DNA of 5,694 bases from positions 1-5,694 of the forward strand of contig CADCUU010000167.1 in assembly GCA_902805995.1 (NCBI GenBank). Reading direction: 5' to 3'. Below, one piece after another: positions 1-5,694 of the stretch (position 1 is its first letter; each line of letters starts with the position of its first letter). The stretch is from an uncultured Rubellimicrobium sp. GTDB taxonomy: Bacteria; Pseudomonadota; Alphaproteobacteria; Rhodobacterales; Rhodobacteraceae. The notes under the pieces were generated by a model. The model made no database searches. It was given only the letters and a program-made list of their open reading frames with translations, and was not told where the DNA came from. The position numbers were made by a program, and so were the translations under genes.

Positions 1-208
1 AGCCTTCCGCGTTATAGCGGTGAACCCAGTCGCGCAGCGTCTGACGGTCCATACCTGCCGCCTGCGCTGCCTCTGCACGCGATCTGCCCTCCAGCACCAA
101 GGCCAGCGCCAGCATCCGTCGCGCCGCTGCTGCATCACGCGACCGCCCGGCCGCCCGCCGCAGACCTGTCGCATCCAAGTCCTGCCGCACAATCTCGATC
201 GCCGCCAT
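1..208 (-). CDS. IS630-family transposase, N-terminal part (runs off left edge)
   Basis: This is the first 69 codons of a transposase that would cut and rejoin DNA for an insertion sequence. The reading frame begins MAAIEIVRQD and contains RRMLALALVLEGRSRAEAA (about residues 30-48) followed by GMDRQTLRDWVHRYNAEG (52-69). That is the characteristic helix-turn-helix DNA-binding region of IS630-type transposases, which use TA target sites. The catalytic DDE domain would lie beyond the left edge, so it cannot be said whether the gene is intact. The ATG at 208 was chosen because GGAGG lies 5 nt upstream (218-214) and an in-frame TGA lies further upstream; a GTG start slightly upstream is possible but has a poorer context. 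It points away from the dehydrogenase gene, whose 3' end is about 250 bp away. The identification comes from remembered family sequence, not a search. Confidence 0.85.
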   Translation of the reverse strand, partial: MAAIEIVRQDLDATGLRRAAGRSRDAAAARRMLALALVLEGRSRAEAAQAAGMDRQTLRDWVHRYNAEG

Positions 209-454
209 CAGAGCCTCCGCTATCCAACGCAGAGGCCCCGGAATCACGCCACCGTCCCGCCCACAACCCCGGACGAGTCAGACAATAGCGCCGGGCGTAT
301 AAGACTTGGCAGCCGCGCTGTCGCCCGGTCACGTGCGGCTCTCGGCAGCCTTTCGGGCAGTCAGCAGAGACTCCATTGCGTGCTTGGCCCTCATCTCGTG
401 CAGCCGCAGGCGCACCCTAGAAGCAACCATCACGCAGCCAGTTCCCCAATTCTC
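209..454. other. Non-coding stretch likely containing the terminal end of the IS630-type element
   Basis: No convincing gene was found between the transposase start and the dehydrogenase stop. The element's terminal inverted repeat should lie here, since the 5' ends of IS630-type transposase genes usually sit within about 100 bp of the element end. The only suggestive point is a TATA at 298-301, which contains the TA dinucleotide that IS630 elements duplicate on insertion. The other end of the element is outside the window, so the boundary cannot be confirmed. A 33-codon minus-strand frame (430-329) also lies here and is treated as a finding. No hairpin with a U tract is visible downstream of the dehydrogenase stop. 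Confidence 0.4.
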
Positions 455-1480
455 TCAATTCACGCTCACTGGTTTCGACCGGAATCGCGCCACCGTCTCA
501 CGCTCCGCCCGCTTGCAGACCTGCGGCGGCAGCCCCCGGTCGAGGAGCGCCAGATCCTCCATCACCATCTCTCCCATCCGACGAAAGGCGCTGTCGAGCG
601 CCCCGGCACGGTGCGCGGACAGAAGAAAGCCGGAAAGCTCGCGGACGGGGTGGTCCAGCGGGAGGGGCTCCTCCGGGAAGACGTCACTGGCCGCCTGGAT
701 ATGGCCTGACCGGACGGCGTCCATCAGAGCGTCGAAGTCGACGACCCCAGCCCGCGACAGCAGGATCAGGGCCGATCCGGGCCGCATCCGCGCAAAGGCC
801 TCGGCCCCAAGGAAGCCCTGATTCTCGCTCGTCACCGCCGCCGTGACAAAGAGCGTCTCGGATTCGCTGAGCAGCGTGTCGAACTCGACGGGCTCCGCGC
901 CGAGGTTCCGAGTAATGGACGGCGCCTGCCACGGATCGTGGGCGATCAGCCGGGGCCGGAATCCCTGCAGCACCCGCGCCACGGCTTGCCCGAGCGCCCC
1001 CATTCCCAGAATGCCGATCGTGGAGCCGGTGATCAGCCGCGCCCCGGCATTGCCTTCGCCGCCCCATCGCTCCTGTCCCGCACGGAACTCGGCATCCGCG
1101 GTGTGGATGCCGCGGGCGAGAGACAGCGCGAAGCCCAAGCCGATCTCGGCCACGGGCTCGGCAAAGACGGCGCCCGTGGTCACGACATGGATGCCGCGGG
1201 CGAACGCGTCCTCGTAAGGCATGTTGGGGAGGAGGTTCGACTCCACGTTGAAGATGCAGCGGAGCTGGTCCATCCGCCCCAGCAGGTCGGGCGTCAGCGG
1301 CGGCTGGCCGATGATGTAGCGCGCCTCGCGCAGCGTATCCTCAGGGAGGCGGGGCAGGGCCTCGTCGGTGGTCCCCACCACGTCGTAGCGGTCGAAGAGC
1401 CGGCGCAGCAGCTCCGGCGCGAACAGCAGCGGCAGCGTGCGCGGCAGGGGGCAGGCAAGGATCAGGGGACGGTCGGTCAT
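455..1480 (-). CDS. D-2-hydroxyacid dehydrogenase (NAD-dependent family)
   Basis: This 341-residue protein belongs to the D-isomer-specific 2-hydroxyacid dehydrogenase family, cytosolic enzymes that interconvert 2-oxoacids and D-2-hydroxyacids with NAD(P)H. The Rossmann motif GMGALG is at residues 159-164 after a hydrophobic strand. An aspartate at about 182 (AHDPW) ends the second strand, which favours NAD over NADP. The catalytic set is intact: Arg243 in [12 protein letters not shown], Glu271 in [13 protein letters not shown], and His290 in LSAHRAG. The length is normal. The ATG at 1480 is preferred because GGAGG ends 4 nt before it and the protein then starts [13 protein letters not shown]. 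The same frame stays open 47 codons further upstream, but that extension (to 1621) is arginine- and proline-rich and does not resemble the family. The substrate is unknown: glyoxylate/hydroxypyruvate, phosphoglycerate-like or other 2-oxoacids are all possible. It is divergent from rimO. Confidence 0.9.
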   Translation of the reverse strand: MTDRPLILACPLPRTLPLLFAPELLRRLFDRYDVVGTTDEALPRLPEDTLREARYIIGQPPLTPDLLGRMDQLRCIFNVESNLLPNMPYEDAFARGIHVVTTGAVFAEPVAEIGLGFALSLARGIHTADAEFRAGQERWGGEGNAGARLITGSTIGILGMGALGQAVARVLQGFRPRLIAHDPWQAPSITRNLGAEPVEFDTLLSESETLFVTAAVTSENQGFLGAEAFARMRPGSALILLSRAGVVDFDALMDAVRSGHIQAASDVFPEEPLPLDHPVRELSGFLLSAHRAGALDSAFRRMGEMVMEDLALLDRGLPPQVCKRAERETVARFRSKPVSVN

Positions 1481-1484
1481 GGAG

Positions 1485-1489
1485 CCTCC
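1485..1489 (-). promoter_or_regulatory. Ribosome binding site of the hydroxyacid dehydrogenase gene
   Basis: GGAGG on the minus strand, 4 nt before the ATG at 1480. It decides the start against the longer open frame that begins at 1621. Confidence 0.65.
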
Positions 1490-1502
1490 GTGGGTCGGGC
1501 GC

Positions 1503-1531
1503 ATCTGACTCGACCGGCCGTGCCGTGGCAA
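1503..1531 (-). promoter_or_regulatory. Candidate promoter for the hydroxyacid dehydrogenase gene
   Basis: On the minus strand TTGCCA (1531-1526, five of six matches to the -35 consensus) is separated by exactly 17 nt from TCAGAT (1508-1503, a weak -10). This would give a short leader of roughly 15-20 nt that still contains the ribosome binding site. The -35 hexamer lies inside one copy of the 10-nt direct repeat at 1524-1533. This is by-eye evidence only. Confidence 0.3.
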
Positions 1532-1644
1532 GGAGGGGGGCGCACCGGGACGGATCGCGACCAATCCCTGGCCGGAAATCTCTTGGCCGACCATGCACCG
1601 ACTTCGGCGATCACGCCGCATGAGGGCGTGGCAAGGCGTCCCAC

Positions 1645-1673
1645 TTTTCAGACGGCCCCGAAGCCGCTATGTC
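1645..1673 (+). promoter_or_regulatory. Weak candidate promoter for rimO
   Basis: TTTTCA (1645-1650) and TATGTC (1668-1673) are spaced by 17 nt about 27 bp before the rimO start. The match to the sigma-70 consensus is poor at both hexamers. It is listed because it is the most AT-rich point of the intergenic region and sits at a reasonable distance. Confidence 0.2.
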
Positions 1674-1699
1674 CGCCCATCCCCCGAAAGGCCGCCCGC

Positions 1700-3070
1700 A
1701 TGACGCTGAACCCGCCGAACCTTCGCCCCGACCTCGCCCCCAAGGCGCGGCTGACGGATATCGCCCGCCCGGGGCAGCCGACGATCGGCATGGTGTCCCT
1801 GGGCTGCCCCAAGGCGCTGGTGGACAGCGAGCGCATCCTCACGCGCCTGCGGGCTGAGGGGTATGCGATCTCGCCCGATTACAACGGCGCGGACGCGGTG
1901 ATCGTGAACACCTGCGGCTTTCTCGACAGCGCCAAGGCCGAAAGCCTGGACGCGATCGGCGAGGCGCTGAGCCAGAACGGGAAGGTCATCGTCACCGGCT
2001 GCCTGGGGGCCGAGCCCGACTACATCACCGGCGCGCATCCCAAGGTGCTGGCCGTCACGGGGCCCCACCAGTACGAGCAGGTGCTGGACGCCGTCCATTC
2101 CGCCGTGCCGCCGAGCCCGAACCCTTTCATCGACCTGCTGCCGGCCAGCGGCGTCACCCTCACGCCCCGGCACTTCAGCTACCTCAAGATTTCAGAGGGT
2201 TGCAACCACAAGTGCAAGTTCTGCATCATCCCCGACATGCGCGGGCGGCTCCAATCGCGTCCCGCCCATGCCGTGGTGCGCGAGGCCGAGAAGCTCGTCC
2301 AGGCGGGGGTAAAGGAGCTTCTGGTCATCAGCCAGGACACATCGGCCTACGGGCTCGACATCGGCTATGCCGAGGAGCGGGGGCATCGGGCACATATCAC
2401 CGACCTCGCCCGTGACCTCGGGAGCCTCGGGGCCTGGGTGCGGCTCCATTACGTTTACCCCTATCCCCATGTCCGCGACCTGATCCCGCTGATGGCCGAG
2501 GGGCTGGTGCTGCCTTACCTCGACATCCCGTTCCAGCACGCCCACCCGGACACGCTGCGCCGCATGGCCCGGCCCGCCGCCGCCGCCCGCACGTTGGACG
2601 AGGTCGCCGCCTGGCGCGCCATCTGCCCCGAGATCGTGCTCCGCTCCACCTTCATCGTCGGCTACCCCGGCGAGACGGAGGCCGAGTTCCAGACCCTCCT
2701 CGACTGGCTGGACGAGGCGCAGCTCGATCGCGTGGGCTGCTTCCAGTACGAGGACGTGAAGGGCGCGCGCTCCAACGCGCTGCCCGACCACGTCGCGCCC
2801 GAAGTCAAGCAGGAGCGGTGGGAGCGCTTCATGGAAAAGGCGCAGGCCATCTCCGAGGCGAAGCTGGCTGCTAAGGTCGGCACCCGGATGGAGGTGCTGG
2901 TCGATGAAGTGGACGAGGATGGCGCCACCTGCCGCACCAAGGGAGACGCGCCCGAGATCGATGGCAACCTGTTCATCGACGAAGGCTACGAGGAGCTCAA
3001 GCCCGGCGACCTCGTAACCGTCGAGGTCGAGGAGGCGGGCGAGTACGATCTCTGGGGCCGTCAGGTCTGA
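1700..3070 (+). CDS. rimO: Ribosomal protein S12 methylthiotransferase RimO
   Basis: RimO is a cytosolic radical-SAM enzyme that adds a methylthio group to a conserved aspartate of ribosomal protein S12 (Asp88 in E. coli numbering) using two 4Fe-4S clusters. The 456-residue product has the normal length and all three domains. The N-terminal methylthiotransferase domain (about 27-130) has Cys36 in [12 protein letters not shown], Cys72 in [11 protein letters not shown] and Cys101 in VTGCLGA. The radical-SAM domain (about 155-390) has the CNHKCKFC motif with Cys168, Cys172 and Cys175, followed by [12 protein letters not shown]. The C-terminal TRAM domain (about 392-456) ends DLWGRQV. The S12-type motifs [10 protein letters not shown] and SQDTSAYG separate it from MiaB. 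ATG 1700 is preferred: GAAAGG at 1686-1691 lies 8 nt upstream and the protein then starts [14 protein letters not shown]. The frame stays open back to 938, but that part is antisense to the dehydrogenase gene and unlike RimO. Confidence 0.97.
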   Translation: MTLNPPNLRPDLAPKARLTDIARPGQPTIGMVSLGCPKALVDSERILTRLRAEGYAISPDYNGADAVIVNTCGFLDSAKAESLDAIGEALSQNGKVIVTGCLGAEPDYITGAHPKVLAVTGPHQYEQVLDAVHSAVPPSPNPFIDLLPASGVTLTPRHFSYLKISEGCNHKCKFCIIPDMRGRLQSRPAHAVVREAEKLVQAGVKELLVISQDTSAYGLDIGYAEERGHRAHITDLARDLGSLGAWVRLHYVYPYPHVRDLIPLMAEGLVLPYLDIPFQHAHPDTLRRMARPAAAARTLDEVAAWRAICPEIVLRSTFIVGYPGETEAEFQTLLDWLDEAQLDRVGCFQYEDVKGARSNALPDHVAPEVKQERWERFMEKAQAISEAKLAAKVGTRMEVLVDEVDEDGATCRTKGDAPEIDGNLFIDEGYEELKPGDLVTVEVEEAGEYDLWGRQV

Positions 3071-3100
3071 CGGGGGTTTGACTGTGCGGGCGGTCTCGGC

Positions 3101-3119
3101 TCTGGTCCGCGCGACCAGA
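3101..3119. repeat. Perfect inverted repeat in the leader of the DUF1993 gene
   Basis: TCTGGTC (3101-3107) and GACCAGA (3113-3119) form perfect 7-bp arms around CGCGC. The repeat lies 30 bp after the rimO stop and ends 3 nt before the AAGGAG ribosome binding site of the next gene. It could be a protein-binding operator or an RNA hairpin next to the ribosome binding site. It has no U tract, so it does not look like a standard terminator. Confidence 0.5.
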
Positions 3120-3122
3120 TTC

Positions 3123-3128
3123 AAGGAG
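3123..3128 (+). promoter_or_regulatory. Ribosome binding site of the DUF1993 gene
   Basis: AAGGAG lies 6 nt before the ATG at 3135. It is the strongest Shine-Dalgarno match in the window and sets this start over an in-frame TTG at 3078. Confidence 0.8.
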
Positions 3129-3134
3129 TCGCCC

Positions 3135-3626
3135 ATGCAATCCCCCGTGCCCGCCTTCGCCCGTTCCCTGCGCGCCCTCGACCACATTCTCGGGAAGGCC
3201 GAGGCGCATTGCGAGGCGCGGCGGATCGACCCGTCCGTGCTGGTCAATGACCGGCTGGCCCCCGACATGCACCCGCTCCGGCGGCAGATCGGCATGACCT
3301 GCGACCACGCCAAGTTCGCGGCCGCCCGGCTGTCGGGGCAAGAGGCGCCGCGCTTCGAGGACACCGAGCAGACCTTCGCGGAACTCCGCGACCGCGTCGC
3401 CAGGACGCTCGCCTTCATCGAATCCGTCCCGGAGGAGGCCTTCGCGGGAGCCGAGGACAAGACCATCACGGTCAAGGCTCCGTCGCGCGAGATGAGCTTT
3501 CCTGCCCCCTTCTATCTCGCCAGCTTCGCGGTGCCGAACTTCTATTTCCACATGACGACGGCCTACAACATCCTGCGCCACAACGGCGTGGACTTGGGCA
3601 AGCTCGACTTCATGGGCGCGGCCTGA
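3135..3626 (+). CDS. DUF1993 family protein
   Basis: This 163-residue soluble protein has no signal peptide or membrane segment. It matches the DUF1993 family by its conserved segments: LAPDMHPLRRQIGMTCDHAK (about 41-60), a central LSGQEAPRFEDTEQTFAEL, and the C-terminal NFYFHMTTAYNILRHNGVDLG (about 135-155) followed by KLDF. The family is uncharacterised. As I recall it is grouped with the DinB-like four-helix-bundle proteins, several of which bind metal. His46, His58 and His139 could then be ligands, but that is inference. ATG 3135 is chosen for its AAGGAG ribosome binding site; starting at TTG 3078 would add 19 residues unlike the family. It lies 64 bp downstream of rimO on the same strand, so co-transcription is possible, although the inverted repeat between them may uncouple the two. 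It converges on the antiporter gene. Confidence 0.88.
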   Translation: MQSPVPAFARSLRALDHILGKAEAHCEARRIDPSVLVNDRLAPDMHPLRRQIGMTCDHAKFAAARLSGQEAPRFEDTEQTFAELRDRVARTLAFIESVPEEAFAGAEDKTITVKAPSREMSFPAPFYLASFAVPNFYFHMTTAYNILRHNGVDLGKLDFMGAA

Positions 3627-3632
3627 ACCCCG

Positions 3633-5456
3633 TCAGCTCTGCCGCTCCCTCGACCATAGGGAGTCCTCCAGGTTGGGGGGGCGCTTGGCCCGCGCGGCTT
3701 CGCGCTGATCCTCGGGGAGGTTCGAGAGCAGGAGGTCCCGTCCGCTGGTAAGGTCGCCCGCGATCTGAGCGGCAAGCCGGTTGGCGTCGCGGACGCGAAC
3801 CTCGTCAAGTACCTGCTCCACGATCTCCGGCGACTCGCCCAGGTCGTCCAACGCTCGGCCGCCAAAGGCGAGGGCGGATTCGAACGTCTCGCGGATCTGG
3901 TAGTCCACGCCCGCCCGGATCAGCGCCAGCGCATGGCCCCGGTCGAAGGCGCGGGCCAGCACGGGGACGAGGGGGTACTCCGCCTTGCAGATCTCGGCGA
4001 TGCGGGTCGCGGCGTCGGGCTTGTCGATGCAGATCAGGATCGCCCGGGCATCCTTTGCCCCGGCCGCGTGAAGGATGTCGAGCCGCGCGCCGTCGCCGAA
4101 ATAGACCTTCATCCCCATGTAGCCCGCGACCGTGATCATCTCGGTGTCCGTGTCGATGATGGACACGGACCAGCCGCGGGACAGCATGACCTGGCTCACG
4201 ATCTGCCCGAAGCGGCCAAAGCCGATGATGAGCACGGCGTTGTGCAGGTCGCTCGGCCCCTCCGCCCCCGCGCCATCGTCGACGCCCGCTGTCCTGGCGA
4301 ACCGGTCGTGCAGCGCAATGAAAAGGGGCGTCAGGATCATTGAGATGATGATGATCGCGGTCAGCATGGCGGAGCCGCGCGAGTCGATCAGGCCCACCGC
4401 GAGCGCCGCGCCATACAGCACGAAGGCGAACTCGCCCCCCTGCGCCATCAGGACCGTGCGTTCCAGCGCCTCGGCATGGCTCGCCCGAAAGGCGCGGGCG
4501 ACGCCGTAGATGCCCAGCGACTTGAGGGTGATGTAGGCCGCGACCGAGATGAGGATCAGCGGCCATTCCTCGATCACCACCTGGAGGTCGAGCGACATGC
4601 CCACCGCGAGGAAGAAAAGACCCAGCAGCAACCCCCGGAACGGCTCGATATCGGCCTCCAGCTGATGCCGGAACGTCGACTCGGACAACAGCACCCCCGC
4701 CAGGAACGCGCCCATCGCCGCCGACAGCCCCCCCGCGTCGAGGAGCACCGCCGAGCCCAGCACAACCAGTAGCGCCCCGGCCGTCATCACCTCGCGCCCG
4801 CCAAAGGCCGCGAGCAGCTTGAACATCGGGTTGAGGAAGTAGCGCCCCGCAAGGATCAGGAGCGCGATGGCCCCAAGGCCGACCCCGATGGACCAGATGC
4901 GATCGGCCCCCGTGACCTCCTCTGCACCTCGCGGCGCGAGGAAGGCCACGAGCGCCAGCAGCGGCACGATGGCGAGGTCCTCCAGCAGCAGGATTGAGAC
5001 CATCCGCTGCCCCTTGGGCTTCGCTATGTCGGCACGCTCGCTCAGCATCTGCATGACGATGGCGGTAGAAGTCAGGACGAACCCCGCCCCCGACACCAGC
5101 GACGCGGCCAGCGGATAGCCCAGCGCCACGCCCACCCAACTCAGCAGGGCCATGCAGACCAGCACCTGCGCGAGGCCCAGCCCGAAGATCTCGCTCCGTA
5201 GGGACCACAGGCGGCGGGGCTCCATCTCCAGTCCGATGATGAACAGGAACAGCACGACGCCCAGCTCGGCGACATGGAGCATCGCCTCCGGGTCCTGGAC
5301 CACGGCGAACCCGAACGGCCCCATGGCGAGCCCCGCGGCGAGGTAGCCGAGGACCGAGCCCAGACCCGCCCGGCGAAATATCGGCACGGCCACGACCGCC
5401 GCGCCGAGCAGCGTCACGGCGGCCGGAAGGTCGATGCCGGCGGATTCGGTGGCCAT
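3633..5456 (-). CDS. KefB/KefC-type monovalent cation:proton antiporter (CPA2 family) with C-terminal RCK/TrkA-N domain
   Basis: This inner-membrane transporter exchanges K+ (possibly Na+) for H+. At 607 residues it matches the roughly 600-620 of E. coli KefB and KefC. The CPA2 transport domain (about 10-385, some 12 hydrophobic segments) includes LFLFIIGLEMEP (69-80), the ion-binding motif LLLEDLAIVPLLAL (156-169; Asp160 likely the transport carboxylate) and MAQGGEFAFVLYG (337-349). The segment HQLEADIEPFRGLLLGLFF (264-282) closely resembles KefC's regulatory loop, which contacts the cytosolic domain. A nucleotide-binding RCK (KTN) domain follows (about 407-525) with GFGRFG at 412-417 and aspartates 435/437 at the second strand. 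A KefC-like RETFESAL is at 522-529 and a charged tail runs to 607. Glutathione-gated control is plausible from this similarity but unproven. KefB and KefC cannot be told apart by eye, so no symbol is given. ATG 5456 has GAGGGG 7 nt upstream. No KefF/KefG-type partner lies within the window. Confidence 0.93.
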   Translation of the reverse strand: MATESAGIDLPAAVTLLGAAVVAVPIFRRAGLGSVLGYLAAGLAMGPFGFAVVQDPEAMLHVAELGVVLFLFIIGLEMEPRRLWSLRSEIFGLGLAQVLVCMALLSWVGVALGYPLAASLVSGAGFVLTSTAIVMQMLSERADIAKPKGQRMVSILLLEDLAIVPLLALVAFLAPRGAEEVTGADRIWSIGVGLGAIALLILAGRYFLNPMFKLLAAFGGREVMTAGALLVVLGSAVLLDAGGLSAAMGAFLAGVLLSESTFRHQLEADIEPFRGLLLGLFFLAVGMSLDLQVVIEEWPLILISVAAYITLKSLGIYGVARAFRASHAEALERTVLMAQGGEFAFVLYGAALAVGLIDSRGSAMLTAIIIISMILTPLFIALHDRFARTAGVDDGAGAEGPSDLHNAVLIIGFGRFGQIVSQVMLSRGWSVSIIDTDTEMITVAGYMGMKVYFGDGARLDILHAAGAKDARAILICIDKPDAATRIAEICKAEYPLVPVLARAFDRGHALALIRAGVDYQIRETFESALAFGGRALDDLGESPEIVEQVLDEVRVRDANRLAAQIAGDLTSGRDLLLSNLPEDQREAARAKRPPNLEDSLWSRERQS

Positions 5457-5463
5457 GACGATG

Positions 5464-5469
5464 CCCCTC
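5464..5469 (-). promoter_or_regulatory. Ribosome binding site of the antiporter gene
   Basis: GAGGGG on the minus strand, 7 nt before ATG 5456. It is a good purine-rich match that supports this start. Confidence 0.55.
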
Positions 5470-5490
5470 TGACAAGCGTGACGAGCCTAG

Positions 5491-5508
5491 CGGGGCGGTC
5501 CGGCCCCG
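5491..5508 (-). repeat. GC hairpin immediately after the exoD-like stop codon
   Basis: CGGGGC and GCCCCG form perfect 6-bp arms around a 6-nt loop, beginning at the base after the exoD-like TGA (5511-5509). Read in the direction of transcription it is followed by CTAGGCTCG, with no U tract, so it is at most a weak or factor-dependent terminator or a transcript-stabilising stem between the two genes. Confidence 0.35.
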
Positions 5509-5694
5509 TCAAAAGGCGTTGGTCAGGATGAACCAGGCGGCCCGGGCCAGCGCGTAGACGACCCCCCAGGCAATCAGCAACGCCAGGACGCCTACGCCGA
5601 TCCCCCCAGCGATCCAGAGGCCGTCCTTCTCCAGCACCCCGAGCGCGATAAGGCAGAGCGCAATCCCGGGCAGCATGTTGCCCAGCGGCACCGG
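5509..5694 (-). CDS. ExoD-like (exopolysaccharide synthesis ExoD family) membrane protein, C-terminal part
   Basis: These last 62 codons of a minus-strand gene enter from the right edge and end at TGA 5511-5509. The fragment reads PVPLGNMLPGIALCLIALG, then VLEKDGLWIAGGIGVG, then a second hydrophobic helix and YALARAAWFILTNAF. The P-LGN-LP segment followed by IALCLIALGVLEKDG is typical of the C-terminal membrane region of ExoD proteins, which are needed for normal exopolysaccharide production and alkali tolerance in Sinorhizobium meliloti. Two or three membrane segments are visible. The GTG at 5691 is not taken as the start, because the frame stays open to the edge and the family is around 200 residues. 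It lies 52 bp upstream of the antiporter gene on the same strand, so the two may form an operon. The assignment is from remembered family features and is moderately secure. Confidence 0.65.
   Translation of the reverse strand, partial: PVPLGNMLPGIALCLIALGVLEKDGLWIAGGIGVGVLALLIAWGVVYALARAAWFILTNAF

Larger units (their letters stand above)
1481..1699. promoter_or_regulatory. Divergent intergenic region between the dehydrogenase gene and rimO
   Basis: These 219 bp separate two genes read in opposite directions, so they must hold both promoters or at least both leaders. They contain the direct repeat CGTGGCAAGG at 1524-1533 and 1627-1636, an inverted repeat CACGCC/GGCGTG at 1612-1630, and weak promoter-like hexamers for each direction. 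No known riboswitch or named operator was recognised. Confidence 0.6.

Noticed and set aside
135..332. 65-codon minus-strand frame overlapping the transposase start
   Set aside because: It runs through the non-coding flank and then a wrong frame of the transposase; the correct frame gives a clear IS630 helix-turn-helix.
20..709. 229-codon plus-strand open frame across the left part
   Set aside because: It is antisense to both the transposase and the dehydrogenase C-terminus, and its translation is basic, Pro/Arg/His-rich and domain-free.
938..1699. In-frame open extension of rimO upstream for 254 codons
   Set aside because: It is antisense to the dehydrogenase gene, its translation is rich in Arg, Gly and Gln with no resemblance to RimO, and rimO has a normal length and a ribosome binding site when started at 1700.
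3078..3134. Longer start (TTG at 3078) for the DUF1993 gene
   Set aside because: The extension would translate across the inverted repeat and the AAGGAG site, and the added residues do not fit the family; the ATG at 3135 has ideal spacing.
2192..3475. 427-codon minus-strand open frame opposite rimO and the DUF1993 gene
   Set aside because: It spans parts of two well-recognised plus-strand genes and the gap between them, has no recognisable domain, and is the kind of antisense frame expected from GC-rich third positions.
3805..5475. 556-codon minus-strand open frame overlapping the antiporter gene
   Set aside because: It is a shifted frame of the antiporter gene, with a low-complexity Arg/Gly/Ala-rich translation, whereas the true frame has clear family motifs.
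5491..5508. Intrinsic terminator after the exoD-like gene
   Set aside because: The stem is only 6 bp and no U tract follows in the direction of transcription, so it was recorded only as a hairpin.

Overview
The window is GC-rich throughout and its proteins look alphaproteobacterial, most likely from Rhodobacterales. This rests on the style of the RimO, KefB/C-type, DUF1993 and IS630-type proteins read by eye, not on a database search. Apart from a mobile-element edge on the left, it looks like ordinary chromosomal housekeeping and accessory sequence. I see no phage genes, CRISPR array, tRNA, rRNA or recognisable defence system, and no convincing undescribed multi-gene system.

Layout from left to right. 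Positions 1-208 hold the 5' part of an IS630-family transposase on the minus strand, running off the left edge. A stretch of about 250 bp without a convincing gene (209-454) probably contains the end of that element. A D-2-hydroxyacid dehydrogenase gene follows on the minus strand (455-1480). A 219-bp divergent intergenic region (1481-1699) carries candidate promoters for both flanking genes, a 10-nt direct repeat and a small inverted repeat. rimO, the ribosomal protein S12 methylthiotransferase, lies on the plus strand (1700-3070). A DUF1993 protein follows on the same strand (3135-3626), with a perfect 7-bp-arm inverted repeat just ahead of its ribosome binding site. It converges, with only 6 bp between stop codons, on a minus-strand KefB/KefC-type cation:proton antiporter gene (3633-5456). 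Upstream of the antiporter, on the same strand and 52 bp away, is the 3' end of an ExoD-like membrane protein gene (5509-5694), running off the right edge.

How the genes relate: rimO and the DUF1993 gene may share a transcript (64-bp gap), but their functions have no evident link. The exoD-like gene and the antiporter gene could be one operon. exoD mutants of Sinorhizobium meliloti are known to be alkali sensitive, so pairing with a K+/H+ antiporter suggests a role in pH or cation homeostasis; this is inference. The many other long open frames, both antisense to these genes and in other frames, are typical GC-rich shadows.
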